From: Bog-756 sp963824645
GTDB taxonomy: Bacteria > Actinomycetota > Acidimicrobiia > Acidimicrobiales > RAAP-2
Reading direction: 5' to 3'
Assembly (NCBI GenBank): GCA_963824645.1
Contig: CAWGQC010000003.1
Location: 434,001 to 498,000 of the forward strand
Length of the DNA stretch: 64,000 nt
Shown here: positions 8,673 through 17,657 of the stretch, piece by piece
Layout: every line of letters begins with the position of its first letter
How positions within the stretch are numbered: the first letter of the stretch is position 1
Notes under the pieces: generated by a model
Database searches by the model: none
Told to the model about the DNA's origin: nothing
The model's input: the letters and a program-made list of their open reading frames with translations, nothing else
Translations under genes and position numbers: made by a program

Positions 8673-8721
8673 CGCCGGCGGTGGCCATCAGCGCCGGGGA
8701 GCGACGAACCCGGCCGCACCC

Positions 8722-9579
8722 TCACAATGGCGACGGTCGATTGATGAAGCGCTCGGCTGTCGGCGAATAGAACCAGCGTCCGCCGGCCCTGGTTCCTCCG
8801 TCCACCGGAATGTTGTGCCCGGTCACATAGGACGAGAGGTCGGAAGCGAGAAAGAGCGCCACCCGGGCCTGGTCCTCCGGCCATCCCAACCGACCGACCG
8901 GTGCCCAGGACGGCCACAGCCGGTCGTCGTTGCCCGGACCGGCCAGATAGTCGACCTGGGGAGTCTGGGTCAGGTCGGGCCCCATTCCGTTGACCCGGAC
9001 GCCGGACCGGCCGACGGATACGGCCAGACTGGTGGTGAAGTGGGCCGCCGCTGCCTTCATGGCTGCGTAGACCGGCTCGGCTGGAAAACCCCTCATACCC
9101 TCCACCGAGTGCACGTTGACGATGGATCCGTGGCCCTGCCCGGTCATGGCACCGAGGAAGGCCCGGGTGACGGCCAGGATGTGAAAGAGATTGATGTCGT
9201 ACATCGACTTCCACGACTCGGGTCCGGATTTCTGGAACGGGACCAGCGGGCGGTAGTCCCCGACGTTGTTGACCAGTACATCGACCCGTCCATGTTTTCC
9301 GAGCACATCGTCGGCGAAGCTCTCCACCTGGTCGACTGCCGTGACGTCGACCACGTGAGCCCGCACCGTCCCACCGGCTCCCTCGATGGCCAGGCGGGTG
9401 GCTTCGGCCCGGTCGGCATCTATTTCGGCGATCTCGACCACGGCACCGTGGGCGGCGAACAGAGTGGCGATGGCGGCCCCGATACCGTCGCCACCACCGG
9501 TCACCACCGACACCCGGCCGTCGAGCAGCCGGTCCCAGTCACTGATAGGGGCCACGTCGGTTCTTCTCTGCGCCGTCAT
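8722..9579 (-). CDS. SDR-family oxidoreductase
   Basis: A classical short-chain dehydrogenase of 285 residues. It has the NAD(P)-binding TGGGDGIG at 27-34, NNVG at 104-107, and the catalytic Ser158, Tyr171 and Lys175 (YAAMK). The end PVDGGTRAGG is typical of the family. The ribosome binding site GGGAGGAGCC precedes the ATG. The residues IAEID after the second strand suggest NAD rather than NADP. It is divergent from a second SDR gene 183 bases away. The substrate is unknown; in this lineage such enzymes commonly oxidise hydroxyacyl-CoA or alcohol intermediates. Confidence 0.85.
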   Translation of the reverse strand: MTAQRRTDVAPISDWDRLLDGRVSVVTGGGDGIGAAIATLFAAHGAVVEIAEIDADRAEATRLAIEGAGGTVRAHVVDVTAVDQVESFADDVLGKHGRVDVLVNNVGDYRPLVPFQKSGPESWKSMYDINLFHILAVTRAFLGAMTGQGHGSIVNVHSVEGMRGFPAEPVYAAMKAAAAHFTTSLAVSVGRSGVRVNGMGPDLTQTPQVDYLAGPGNDDRLWPSWAPVGRLGWPEDQARVALFLASDLSSYVTGHNIPVDGGTRAGGRWFYSPTAERFINRPSPL

Positions 9580-9762
9580 AGCGGCTCCTCCCTACCTGGC
9601 CCAGCGCCACGCCAGGTCCGTGGCCAACGCCGGTGCCGTCCCATGCCGTTACCTCCAAGGCCGTGGGCACGGGAGGTGGACAGAGGGTAGTGGCAAGTCG
9701 ACCGGGGCTGACACTCGGTGCGCTCCTAGACTCGGGCGAACCAGTTCGGAGAAGGAGGAGCC

Positions 9763-10683
9763 GTGACAGGTATCTGTGAAGGAAGGGTGGTCGTGATCAC
9801 CGGGGCGGGCCGGGGCATCGGCCGCCAGCACGCCATCGAATTCGCCGGGCAGGGGGCCAAGGTGGTGGTCAACGACGTGGGGGCCGAGGTGGACGGCACC
9901 GGATCGTCGGATGGGCCCGCCGGCGAGGTGGTCGAAGAGGTCCGGGCGGCTGGGGGCCAGGCGGTGGCCAACGGCGATGACGTCGCCGATTGGGATGGGG
10001 CCGGGCGCCTCATAGCCACAGCCCTCGATGCCTTCGGCGGTCTCGACGTGCTGGTCAACAACGCCGGCATCCTGCGAGACCGGATGCTGGTCAACATGAC
10101 CGAGGCGGAATGGGACGCGGTCATCCGGGTCCATCTCAAAGGTACGTTCGCACCGACCCGGTGGGCCGTCGACCACTGGCGGAACCGGGTGAAGGCGGGC
10201 GAGACCAACGATGCCAGGATCATCAACACGACCTCACCTTCGGGTATTTACGGCAATGTCGGACAGACCAACTACGGAGCGGCCAAAGCCGGCATCGCCT
10301 CGATGACGGTCATCGATGCCATGGAGCTCGGCCGTTACGGCATCACCGTCAACGCCGTCGCCCCGGCCGCCTTGACCCGGATGACCGAAAACCTGGGCTT
10401 CGGCCAGTCCGACTCCGAGCGCGAGCCGGACGCGTTCGATCCCAACGACCCGGCCAACATCTCCCCGCTGGTCGTCTGGTTGGGGAGCGCAGCGTCTGCC
10501 GGCATCACCGGGCGGGTCTTCAACGTGCACGGTGGCCATATCAGTGTGGCGGAAGGATGGGTGGCCGGACCGGGAGTGGACAAGAAGGACCGGTGGGGGA
10601 GCGCTGAGTTGGGCGATGTGATTCCGGGTCTGGTGGCGGAGGCCGCACCCAACGCTGACATGTTGGGCCGGAGGTCGGTGTGA
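9763..10683 (+). CDS. SDR-family 3-hydroxyacyl-CoA dehydrogenase-like enzyme
   Basis: The GTG start at 9763 follows GAAGGAGGAGCC. The 306-residue protein has TGAGRGIG at 13-20, an NNAG motif near 100, and Ser158, Tyr171 and Lys175. The long insert VVVNDVGAEVDGTGSSDGPA after the second strand is characteristic of the SDR domain of multifunctional enzyme type 2 (peroxisomal MFE-2) and of mycobacterial homologues used in fatty-acid and steroid side-chain beta-oxidation. I therefore expect NAD-dependent oxidation of a 3-hydroxyacyl-CoA. The stop overlaps the next start as GTGA, so it is probably co-translated with the serine hydrolase. Confidence 0.8.
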   Translation: MTGICEGRVVVITGAGRGIGRQHAIEFAGQGAKVVVNDVGAEVDGTGSSDGPAGEVVEEVRAAGGQAVANGDDVADWDGAGRLIATALDAFGGLDVLVNNAGILRDRMLVNMTEAEWDAVIRVHLKGTFAPTRWAVDHWRNRVKAGETNDARIINTTSPSGIYGNVGQTNYGAAKAGIASMTVIDAMELGRYGITVNAVAPAALTRMTENLGFGQSDSEREPDAFDPNDPANISPLVVWLGSAASAGITGRVFNVHGGHISVAEGWVAGPGVDKKDRWGSAELGDVIPGLVAEAAPNADMLGRRSV

Positions 10684-11897
10684 AGGAAGACCCGGAAGGG
10701 GCGGGGTTCGACCCGGAGCGGCTCGAACGTCTGACCGCCCACTTCTGGGACCGCTATGTGGAACCGGGCAAGATCGTCGGCTGCCAGATCGCCATCAGCC
10801 GGGGGGGCAAGCTGGCCTACTGGCGTTCGCTGGGGATGGACGACCGGGAGCGTGGTCGGTCGGTGGAGGACGACACCATCTGGCGCATCTATTCGATGAC
10901 CAAGCCGATTACCTCGGTGGCTCTGATGCAGCTGTACGAGAGGGGTCTGTTCCAATTAGAGGATCCCATCTACCGGTACATTCCGGCCTGGCGACATCTC
11001 ACGGTGGGTGATCTGCAGCCGGACGGATCCCTGACCACCGTCGAACTGAAGCAGCCGGTGTCAGTACGCCACGCACTGACCCACATGACCGGACTTCCGG
11101 GGAGCGTGGTGCCCGGCCATCCCGCTGACACTCGGTTCAACGAGGAGGTGCACGCCGCCCGTCACGGGATGACGCTGGCCAAGATGTGCGAGCTCCTCGC
11201 TGATTTCCCACTCAAGTTCCAGCCGGGCACCCGCTGGAATTACGGCGTTTCGACCGATGTCTGCGCCCGACTGGTCGAAATCCTCTCCGGTGAGCGATTC
11301 GACACCTACTTGCAGCGCAACCTCTTCGAACCGCTGTCCATGTCCGACACGGGGTTTTCGGTACCGGAGGAGGCAGCGGCCCGGTTGGCTGCCGGTTACC
11401 GCTACCGGGCCCATCGTGCGCCCGAGCTCATGGACGACCCAACCCGCAGTTCCTATCTGCGGCCACGCTCATACCTCTCGGGTGCCGGCGGACTGGTGGC
11501 GACGACCGGCGACTACCTCCGCTTCGCCCAGATGCTTCTCGGGGGCGGCGAGCTCCATGGCCGGCGGGTCATCGGCCGCAAGACGCTCGAGCTGATGACC
11601 GCCAACCACCTCCCCGGCCATAGCGACCTGGCTCAGATGGCCACCGGCGGGTTCGGCGAAGCCGAGTTCGACGGATTCGGGTTCGGCCTCGGATTCGCCG
11701 TGGGCCGGGGCCCGGCCGCCACCGGTATGGCCGGGTCCCCCGGTGAGTACTCCTGGGGCGGCGCCGCCTCCACCGCCTTCTGGGTGGATCCGGTCGAGGA
11801 CCTGACGGTCGTGTTCATGACCCAACTGTTCCCGTCCTCGTCGTACCCGTTCCGTGCCCAGTTGAGGGCCCTCGTCTACCAGGCTCTGACCGACTGA
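10680..11897 (+). CDS. Serine hydrolase of the class C beta-lactamase/EstB family
   Basis: A 405-residue member of the beta-lactamase-related (PF00144) family. The nucleophile is in the S-x-x-K motif SMTK (Ser72, Lys75), and a Tyr188 in YGVS takes the place of the usual Tyr-x-Asn, as in EstB-type esterases. There is no signal peptide, so it probably acts in the cytoplasm as an esterase or lactonase rather than as a penicillin-degrading enzyme. It is coupled to the SDR gene by a GTGA overlap, which suggests that both act on one pathway. Confidence 0.8.
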   Translation: MKEDPEGAGFDPERLERLTAHFWDRYVEPGKIVGCQIAISRGGKLAYWRSLGMDDRERGRSVEDDTIWRIYSMTKPITSVALMQLYERGLFQLEDPIYRYIPAWRHLTVGDLQPDGSLTTVELKQPVSVRHALTHMTGLPGSVVPGHPADTRFNEEVHAARHGMTLAKMCELLADFPLKFQPGTRWNYGVSTDVCARLVEILSGERFDTYLQRNLFEPLSMSDTGFSVPEEAAARLAAGYRYRAHRAPELMDDPTRSSYLRPRSYLSGAGGLVATTGDYLRFAQMLLGGGELHGRRVIGRKTLELMTANHLPGHSDLAQMATGGFGEAEFDGFGFGLGFAVGRGPAATGMAGSPGEYSWGGAASTAFWVDPVEDLTVVFMTQLFPSSSYPFRAQLRALVYQALTD

Positions 11898-11909
11898 GCG
11901 GGGGTCCTG

Positions 11910-12902
11910 TCAGGCCGTCGCCCGCTCATGGCCGACGACGGTGAACCGCCGCCTGTAGGCGTCCGGCGACACATCGAGCCGTCTGCGGAACACCCGTCGC
12001 AAGGTCTCTGCCGTCCCCAGCCCGCAGCGGGCGGCGATCACGTCGAGCGTGTCGTCGGTCGTCTCCAGTTGCCGCCGCGCTTCTTCCATCCGCACCCGTT
12101 CCACGAACCGGCCCGGCGTCTCGCCCACCTGATCGGTGAAGACACGGGTGAAGTGGCGCACGCTCATGGCCGCCGCCTCGGCCAGGGTAGGCACCCGGTG
12201 GTCTCCTTCCGGGTCGGCTTCCACCCGGGATTGGACATCGCGTACGGACGAGCGTCCGGCCCGGGGTACCCATACCGGCGAGGCGAACTGGGTCTGTCCC
12301 CCCGGGCGGTGCAGGAACATCACCAGCCACCGGGCCACCTCCTGGGCCACCTCGACTCCGAGGTCGTCCTCGACCAGAGCCAGCGTCAAGTCGATGCCGG
12401 CGGTTACGCCGGCGCTGGTCCAGTACCGGCCGTCCCGGATATAGATCGGATCGGGATCGACCTGAAGGGCGGGGAACTCGGCGGCCAGCCGCTTGGCGCT
12501 GGCCCAGTGGGTGGTCACCCGCCTCCCGTCGAGCAGACCGGCCTCGGCCGCCAGGAATGCTCCGGTGCACACGGTGGCCACCCGTCGACAGCGGGGAGCG
12601 ACCGCTTCGATCCAGGCCAGAAGGCGTTGGTCCCCCCGCGCTCCCTTGGCCCCATCACCCCCGGGCATGACCAGGGTGTCGATACGCGTGGCTGGGTCGG
12701 GTAGGCGGACCGTGTCCAGGCCGACGCCGCTGCCGCACCGGACGATCCCCCCGCCGGTAGAGGCCAGCGTCACCTCATACCCACCGGATTGGCCCCGCGC
12801 CGTAAGTGACTGGGTGGCTCCGGCCAACACCTCGAGCGGGCCCAGGGCGTCGAGCGACTGCATGCCGGGGAAGGCGACGATGACTACGTTGCGTTGTCTC
12901 AT
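11910..12902 (-). CDS. GlxA-family transcriptional regulator (DJ-1/PfpI domain plus AraC HTH)
   Basis: The 330-residue protein has an N-terminal DJ-1/PfpI-like domain (about 1-190) with the conserved elbow cysteine in ATVCTGAF (Cys112). A C-terminal AraC-type DNA-binding domain follows, with two helix-turn-helix units ending at RRVFRRRLDVSPDAYRRRF. Such regulators sense small molecules through the amidase-like domain and usually activate nearby catabolic genes. It is convergent with the serine hydrolase gene; the target is unknown. Confidence 0.85.
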   Translation of the reverse strand: MRQRNVVIVAFPGMQSLDALGPLEVLAGATQSLTARGQSGGYEVTLASTGGGIVRCGSGVGLDTVRLPDPATRIDTLVMPGGDGAKGARGDQRLLAWIEAVAPRCRRVATVCTGAFLAAEAGLLDGRRVTTHWASAKRLAAEFPALQVDPDPIYIRDGRYWTSAGVTAGIDLTLALVEDDLGVEVAQEVARWLVMFLHRPGGQTQFASPVWVPRAGRSSVRDVQSRVEADPEGDHRVPTLAEAAAMSVRHFTRVFTDQVGETPGRFVERVRMEEARRQLETTDDTLDVIAARCGLGTAETLRRVFRRRLDVSPDAYRRRFTVVGHERATA

Positions 12903-13007
12903 GACTCCACAGTGAACGCGACCCGGCTTGGCGTCAATGACACACCTCCCACTGATTCGGCCATGAGCTTCAGAGACGGAGGTGCGGGTGCCGCTTACCG
13001 GCTCACG

Positions 13008-13829
13008 TCAAGTGGACTCCCGTGCTCCGGAGCGGGTGCCGGTGGCGAACAGCACCGGTGCCTCGAACGCGGCCCGGCGGGCGGCCCGGCGGAGGGTGGC
13101 CAGCACCGCCGATCCGACCAGCAGAATGCAGACGAAGTTGGTGATGGCCCGTCCGGTGTCCCACCCGAGCGAGGTGGTGGCGTCGAAGATGAGATAGCGG
13201 TGGACGTTGACCGCCAGCGATCCGTGGGGCAGGTAGGCGATGGTGCTGTGGGGATCGACGGTGAAGGGCCAAAAGGAAAGATTGAGCATGAAGCCGAAGA
13301 GGTAGCCGGACAGGGCGCCGTAGAAGGCCAGCATGAGAACCTCTCGGCGTCCGGTGGCCGGAGGGAGCAGTCCGGCGAAGAGCCCCACCCAGGCGCAGCC
13401 GAACATCTGGTACGGCATCCAGGGTCCCACCCCGCCGGTGAGGAGGGCCGAGGCGAACAGGGTGGTACAGCCGAGCGCGAACCCGAATCCGGGACCGAAG
13501 ACCCGTCCGGCCAACACCAGAAGGAAGAAAACCATCTCGATGCCGGCGGTTCCGGCCCCCAACGGGCGGAGGGCCGCCCCGATGGCGGACAGGACGCCCA
13601 GCATGGCGATGGCCTTGGCATCGATTCCGCCGCTGGCCAGGTCGGCGAACACCACGGCCACCACCAGAACCAGAAGGATGCCGAAGAGCAGCGGCGCCAT
13701 GGCCCCATCACCGAAGGCCCCCGGTGCCACCACGAAAGGCCAGAGGAAGGCCACGCATCCGATGAACGAGGCCATCAGAATGACCATGCGCGACCGCACG
13801 CTGACGCGGATGGCCGCCATCCTGGCCAT
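13008..13829 (-). CDS. ECF transporter S component (substrate-binding membrane subunit), predicted corrinoid-specific
   Basis: A 273-residue polytopic protein with about six to seven hydrophobic segments, the last gene of a five-gene minus-strand operon. The pattern GVLSAIGAALRPLGAG followed by EMVFFLLVLAGRVFGPGFGFALG matches the S subunits of energy-coupling factor transporters, in particular those of the cobalamin-related (CbrT-like) group in actinobacteria. Its ATG shares one base with the stop of the ATPase gene (TGATG). Specificity for cobalamin or a precursor is inferred from the cobalamin riboswitch ahead of the operon and the transcobalamin-like secreted proteins encoded in it. Confidence 0.8.
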   Translation of the reverse strand: MARMAAIRVSVRSRMVILMASFIGCVAFLWPFVVAPGAFGDGAMAPLLFGILLVLVVAVVFADLASGGIDAKAIAMLGVLSAIGAALRPLGAGTAGIEMVFFLLVLAGRVFGPGFGFALGCTTLFASALLTGGVGPWMPYQMFGCAWVGLFAGLLPPATGRREVLMLAFYGALSGYLFGFMLNLSFWPFTVDPHSTIAYLPHGSLAVNVHRYLIFDATTSLGWDTGRAITNFVCILLVGSAVLATLRRAARRAAFEAPVLFATGTRSGAREST

Positions 13830-15451
13830 CAGCCGGCCCGCCTCAGCGCGTCTTCCACTTGTTGCACGGTGAGGATCTCGAGCGGGGCCAGGATCTTGGC
13901 CACCTGCGGGGCGAACGAGGGCGACGCCACCATCACATCGGGAGCCGGGCCGTCGGCCACGATCTCGCCGGCCGCCATCACCACCACCCGGTCAGCCACG
14001 GCGGCCACGAATTCGACGTCGTGGGTGGAGACCACCACCGATCGGCCCTCGCCGGCCAGGCGATCGATGATCCCGACCAGGGCGTGCTTGGCGCTGTAGT
14101 CCAGCCCCCGGGTGGGCTCGTCGAGGAGCACGATGGCGGGGGAGGCGGTGAGCTGGACGGCCAGGACCAGCGAGAGCCGCTGCCCTTCGGAGAGGTCACG
14201 CGGATGCATGTCGGCGGAGATGCCCGGGCTCAACCGATCGAGCAGATCTTGGGCCCGGAGCAGTGACATACCGCTCGACTCGCGGTCGGCCTGTTCACAC
14301 TCTTCGGCCACGGTGTCCAGATAGAGCAGATCAGCCGGTGTCTGGGGTACGAGGCCGATGATGGCCCGCGCCCTTTGCGCCGACAGCGACTTGGGATCGG
14401 CTCCGTCGATGTCGACCATCCCGCTCTGCCGGGGCCCCGACCCCTGGATGGCCCAGAGCCACGAGGACTTTCCCGAGCCGTTGCGGCCCATCAAGGCGGT
14501 CACCTCACCTCCCCTCAGCTCGACATCGACTCCCCGGACGGCGGTGACGGCGCCGTAGCGGACCGTGATGTTGCGTGACCGCATGACGGTCCCGGTAATA
14601 CGACCAGCAGCCGGCGGACGCCTGGCCGGTATCGGCCCACCGCTGACCTGCTGACGCAGAGCTGGAGCGAGACGGCGGGCGTCGCGTACCGAAAGAGGGA
14701 GCGGGTCCCAACCGGCCAGCCGGCCGAGCTGCACGACCGGTGGTGCCACCTGGGTGGAGCGGAGCATGGATGCCGGTGGTCCGACCGACACCGAGCCATC
14801 GGCCATGACCTCGATGATCCGGTCGGCGTACTGAACCACCCGTTCCAGCCGGTGCTCGGCCAGCAGAACGGTCACGCCCAAGTCGTGGACCAGACGGGTG
14901 ATGGAGGCCAGCACTTCCTCGGCGGCGTGGGGATCGAGGGCCGAGGTGGGTTCGTCCAGCACCAGTACACGCGGGTGGGCGGTCAACACCGCTCCGATGG
15001 CCACCCGCTGCTGCTGTCCTCCCGACAGCTGGAACAGAGGCCGGTCACGGAGCTCCGCGATACCCAGCAGGTCGAGTGTCTCCTCCACCCGTTTGCGCAT
15101 GACCGAGGCCGGAACGGCCAGTTGCTCCATGCCGTAGGCCAGCTCCTCCTCGACGGTGTCGGTGACGAACCCGGAGAGGGGATCCTGACCGACCACCCCG
15201 ACCACGTCGGCCAGTTCCCGGGGGGGGTGTGTCCTCGTCTCGCGGCCGTCGACCAGCACCCGTCCGGCCAGTGTCCCCCCGGTGAAGTGGGGGACCAGAC
15301 CGTTGACGGCGCCCAGGAGAGTGGACTTGCCCACCCCGGTCCGTCCCACCACCAGCGCCAGTTCACCCTCGTCGACGGTCATGCACACGTCGCACAGGAC
15401 CGGGCGGGAGGCGTCGGCGTAGGTGACCGAAACGTGGTCGAACTCGATCAT
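13829..15451 (-). CDS. ECF transporter double ATPase (fused EcfA-EcfA')
   Basis: Two complete ABC ATPase domains in one 540-residue chain. The first has Walker A GRTGVGKS (36-43), signature LSGGQ (142-146) and Walker B LVLDEP (163-168). The second has Walker A GRNGSGKS (322-329), a variant signature LSEGQ (420-424) and Walker B VLLDEP (441-446). A linker of about 50 residues joins them. Fused A-A' subunits are known from actinobacterial ECF systems. The start overlaps the stop of the T-component gene as ATGA. It powers uptake through the adjacent S and T membrane subunits. Confidence 0.95.
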   Translation of the reverse strand: MIEFDHVSVTYADASRPVLCDVCMTVDEGELALVVGRTGVGKSTLLGAVNGLVPHFTGGTLAGRVLVDGRETRTHPPRELADVVGVVGQDPLSGFVTDTVEEELAYGMEQLAVPASVMRKRVEETLDLLGIAELRDRPLFQLSGGQQQRVAIGAVLTAHPRVLVLDEPTSALDPHAAEEVLASITRLVHDLGVTVLLAEHRLERVVQYADRIIEVMADGSVSVGPPASMLRSTQVAPPVVQLGRLAGWDPLPLSVRDARRLAPALRQQVSGGPIPARRPPAAGRITGTVMRSRNITVRYGAVTAVRGVDVELRGGEVTALMGRNGSGKSSWLWAIQGSGPRQSGMVDIDGADPKSLSAQRARAIIGLVPQTPADLLYLDTVAEECEQADRESSGMSLLRAQDLLDRLSPGISADMHPRDLSEGQRLSLVLAVQLTASPAIVLLDEPTRGLDYSAKHALVGIIDRLAGEGRSVVVSTHDVEFVAAVADRVVVMAAGEIVADGPAPDVMVASPSFAPQVAKILAPLEILTVQQVEDALRRAG

Positions 15452-16662
15452 GCCGGAATCCCGACCGGAGGATCGGATGGGGCAGCGGCGTCCCGACCGG
15501 TCCGCTCCGTGGTCCGGGATGGGTATCCCTCGGTCGGGGCGCGGGTCCTACGGACGGGTGGGGGAGCCACCACCGCCGCCAGTGCCGCCACCAGCACCGC
15601 GGCGGCCGGGACGGCCGGCAGTGCCGGCCAGGTGAGCGGACCGACCGACGGGTTGAGGACGGTGGCGCCGTGACCGGCCCCGACCACGAACACCAGGGCG
15701 GGGACCAAGCCAGAGGCCACCACCAACCATTCGGGCAACTTCCACGGATCCGGCCGGTACTGGGTCCTCCCCACGCGGCGGCTACCGCACACCAAGCCGG
15801 CACAGCACAGGACCGACCCGCCGAGCAGGGCCGGCAGTCCGACCGCCCCCGGCGTGGCGCTGTCGAGGAGCCCGTAAGCGCCCACACACAGTCCCCCCAT
15901 TCCCCCCAGCATCAACAGCCCGGTCACCCGTCGCGCCCAGCGGGGGGAGGTGCCGGTCCGGCCGTAGCCCCGCGAGTCCATGGCTGCCGCCAACCGCAGG
16001 GAACGTTCGAGGGCGTCCCCCATGACGGGAATGGCTACGGTGCGCAGCGCGTGCAGCCCACCCGACGATCCACCGCGGAGCTTTCTGGCCCGACGGACCC
16101 TCTGCACGCTGTCGACCAGTTGGGGTGCCACGGTGAGCGAAACCACCACGGCCACGCCGAGCTCGTAGAGGGCTCCGGGAAGGACCCGAAGGGCCCGTTT
16201 GGGATTGGCCAGCGCGTTGGCGGCCCCCAGGCAGCACAGGAGACATCCCAGTTGGAGGCCGCCGTACAGGGCCTGCACGGTTCCTTCCAAGGTGACCGGA
16301 CCCCCGATCTGTACGCCCGCCGTCCACGATGGAAGTGGAATGTGGGGCAGGCTGAACAGAACGTGCGCGTCGGCGGTGTCGACGTCTCCGCCGAACACCG
16401 ACCGGAACACCACGCGGATGGCGATGACGCTGAGCGCCAGGAACAGGTAGTACTTGAAGGCCCGGGCCCATGGCGCGTCGCTGCGGCGATTGGCCACCAC
16501 CACCCCCAACACCCCCAGTATCAGCAACAGGAGGAGCGGATCGGTGGTCCTGCCGGCCGCCACGGCCAGGCCGACGGCCCAAATCCACCAGGCGACGGGA
16601 TGGAGCGTCCGCGGCACCCGTCGGGCACCGGTCAGGCCCCAACGGTGGGAGCGGGCCGCCAC
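15448..16662 (-). CDS. ECF transporter transmembrane (T) component
   Basis: I place the start at the GTG at 16662, two bases after the stop of the upstream gene, giving 404 residues. The open frame continues upstream, but there it overlaps the DUF4430-like gene and is not coding-like. Hydrophobic helices flank a cytoplasmic coupling region with the Ala-Arg-Gly-type motifs seen in EcfT: VRRARKLRGGSSGG and AMDSRGYGRTGTSPRW. The second is the usual R-G-(Y/F) ATPase-contact motif. The C-terminal ~150 residues add further membrane helices, longer than a minimal EcfT. The ATGA overlap with the ATPase gene indicates coupled translation. Confidence 0.9.
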   Translation of the reverse strand: MAARSHRWGLTGARRVPRTLHPVAWWIWAVGLAVAAGRTTDPLLLLLILGVLGVVVANRRSDAPWARAFKYYLFLALSVIAIRVVFRSVFGGDVDTADAHVLFSLPHIPLPSWTAGVQIGGPVTLEGTVQALYGGLQLGCLLCCLGAANALANPKRALRVLPGALYELGVAVVVSLTVAPQLVDSVQRVRRARKLRGGSSGGLHALRTVAIPVMGDALERSLRLAAAMDSRGYGRTGTSPRWARRVTGLLMLGGMGGLCVGAYGLLDSATPGAVGLPALLGGSVLCCAGLVCGSRRVGRTQYRPDPWKLPEWLVVASGLVPALVFVVGAGHGATVLNPSVGPLTWPALPAVPAAAVLVAALAAVVAPPPVRRTRAPTEGYPSRTTERTGRDAAAPSDPPVGIPA

Positions 16663-16664
16663 CG

Positions 16665-17627
16665 TCAGCCCACCCGCCGCCGGCGGACGGCGATGAAACC
16701 GGCCACCCCGGCTAGAGCGGCAACAGCTATGCCGCCGAAGATCAGGCCGAAGGGCGAGCCAGCCGGTTGTCGGGCCAGGGCCGGCGCGACACTGACGATC
16801 TTGACAGGGCCCGGCCGCCCGGTGGTCTTGGTGCCGGCCGACTCCGTCGGAGGGGTCCGCCCACCCGAGCGGGCAGAGGATGTCGCACCGGCCGGCCGCG
16901 GGGAGGTGGCGGTGCGATGGGAAGCGCCGGGCGGGGAGGCCGGGGGCATTGTCGTTGCCGGTGCCGCCGCGCTGGCCGGTCCGGGAGGGGAAGTCGCCGG
17001 GGCGGGGGAGGCCGACCCGCTGTCGGTGCCTCCCGTGGGCCCCGCCGCCGACGACGGTTGGGTCGTCGTGGGGATTGGAGCCGGGGCGGGGGAAGCCACC
17101 GCCCGTTGTGTAGCGCTGCGGACCACCTCCGGTGTCGGACCAGGCGGCTGACCGGTACCCGATTGCCCGCCGAAGATCCAATAGTCGACACTGCCCGGCT
17201 GCGGCTCGAGGCCCACGGCCCCCGAGGTGCTGTAGGTCCAACGGTCCTGGCCGCTGTCGGCATACCAGAACGACCAGTAGGCATCGGCCGGGGGGGTGGT
17301 CTGACAGCTGTCGTCGGGGGGATCGCCGTCGATCTGGCAGACGAAGGCCAGCCCGTAGGAGGCCACGCCCACAGGATCAAACCCGGCCGTCTGGAGGGCA
17401 TAGGCGGCGTTGGCGGGAACCGGGGCGAGATCACACACGGCATCGACCGTGTTATTCCAAGGCGATCCGTTGACGGCCACGATGACCCCGGACGAACAGT
17501 CGACCGGATCGGCACCGGCGGGCTGGGTGGGGGTCACCAACGGTGCCGGTATCCAGCCGACGAGGGAGCCGACTATGACCAGAGCCAGCACTAGTACCGC
17601 GGGGCGTCCCCCCGGAGCCGAGCTCAT
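16665..17627 (-). CDS. Secreted, membrane-anchored DUF4430 (transcobalamin beta-domain)-like protein
   Basis: The 320-residue protein has an N-terminal signal peptide. A domain of about 110 residues follows, with cysteines in VDCSSG, AVCDL, FVCQI and SCQTT and the motifs YWSFWYAD, WTYSTSGA and VDYWIFGG. These motifs are those of DUF4430, which is also the C-terminal beta domain of intrinsic factor and transcobalamin. A Pro/Thr/Ser/Ala-rich stalk of about 120 residues comes next, then a single C-terminal membrane helix and RRRR, anchoring the domain outside the cell. It lies between the toroid gene and the ECF subunits. I infer a role in binding or handing over a corrinoid. The family match is by eye and should be confirmed by profile search. 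Confidence 0.75.
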   Translation of the reverse strand: MSSAPGGRPAVLVLALVIVGSLVGWIPAPLVTPTQPAGADPVDCSSGVIVAVNGSPWNNTVDAVCDLAPVPANAAYALQTAGFDPVGVASYGLAFVCQIDGDPPDDSCQTTPPADAYWSFWYADSGQDRWTYSTSGAVGLEPQPGSVDYWIFGGQSGTGQPPGPTPEVVRSATQRAVASPAPAPIPTTTQPSSAAGPTGGTDSGSASPAPATSPPGPASAAAPATTMPPASPPGASHRTATSPRPAGATSSARSGGRTPPTESAGTKTTGRPGPVKIVSVAPALARQPAGSPFGLIFGGIAVAALAGVAGFIAVRRRRVG

Positions 17628-17657
17628 GACCACGGCGTCACCCGACCGACCCTCGAA

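Noticed and set aside
10680..11897. Antibiotic-resistance beta-lactamase
   Set aside because: It lacks a signal peptide and the Tyr-x-Asn of class C enzymes, and it is coupled to an SDR gene, so an esterase-type hydrolase is more likely.
12894..14099. A 401-codon open frame on the plus strand
   Set aside because: It is antisense to the ECF S and ATPase genes, low in complexity and without domains.
15670..17151. A 493-codon open frame on the plus strand
   Set aside because: It is the antisense shadow of the ECF T-component and DUF4430-like genes. Its product is Arg/Gly/Pro/His-rich without domains, as expected from high GC.
16663..17241. N-terminal extension of the ECF T-component frame
   Set aside because: It overlaps the DUF4430-like gene and has no hydrophobic helices. 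The GTG at 16662 directly after that gene's stop is a better start.
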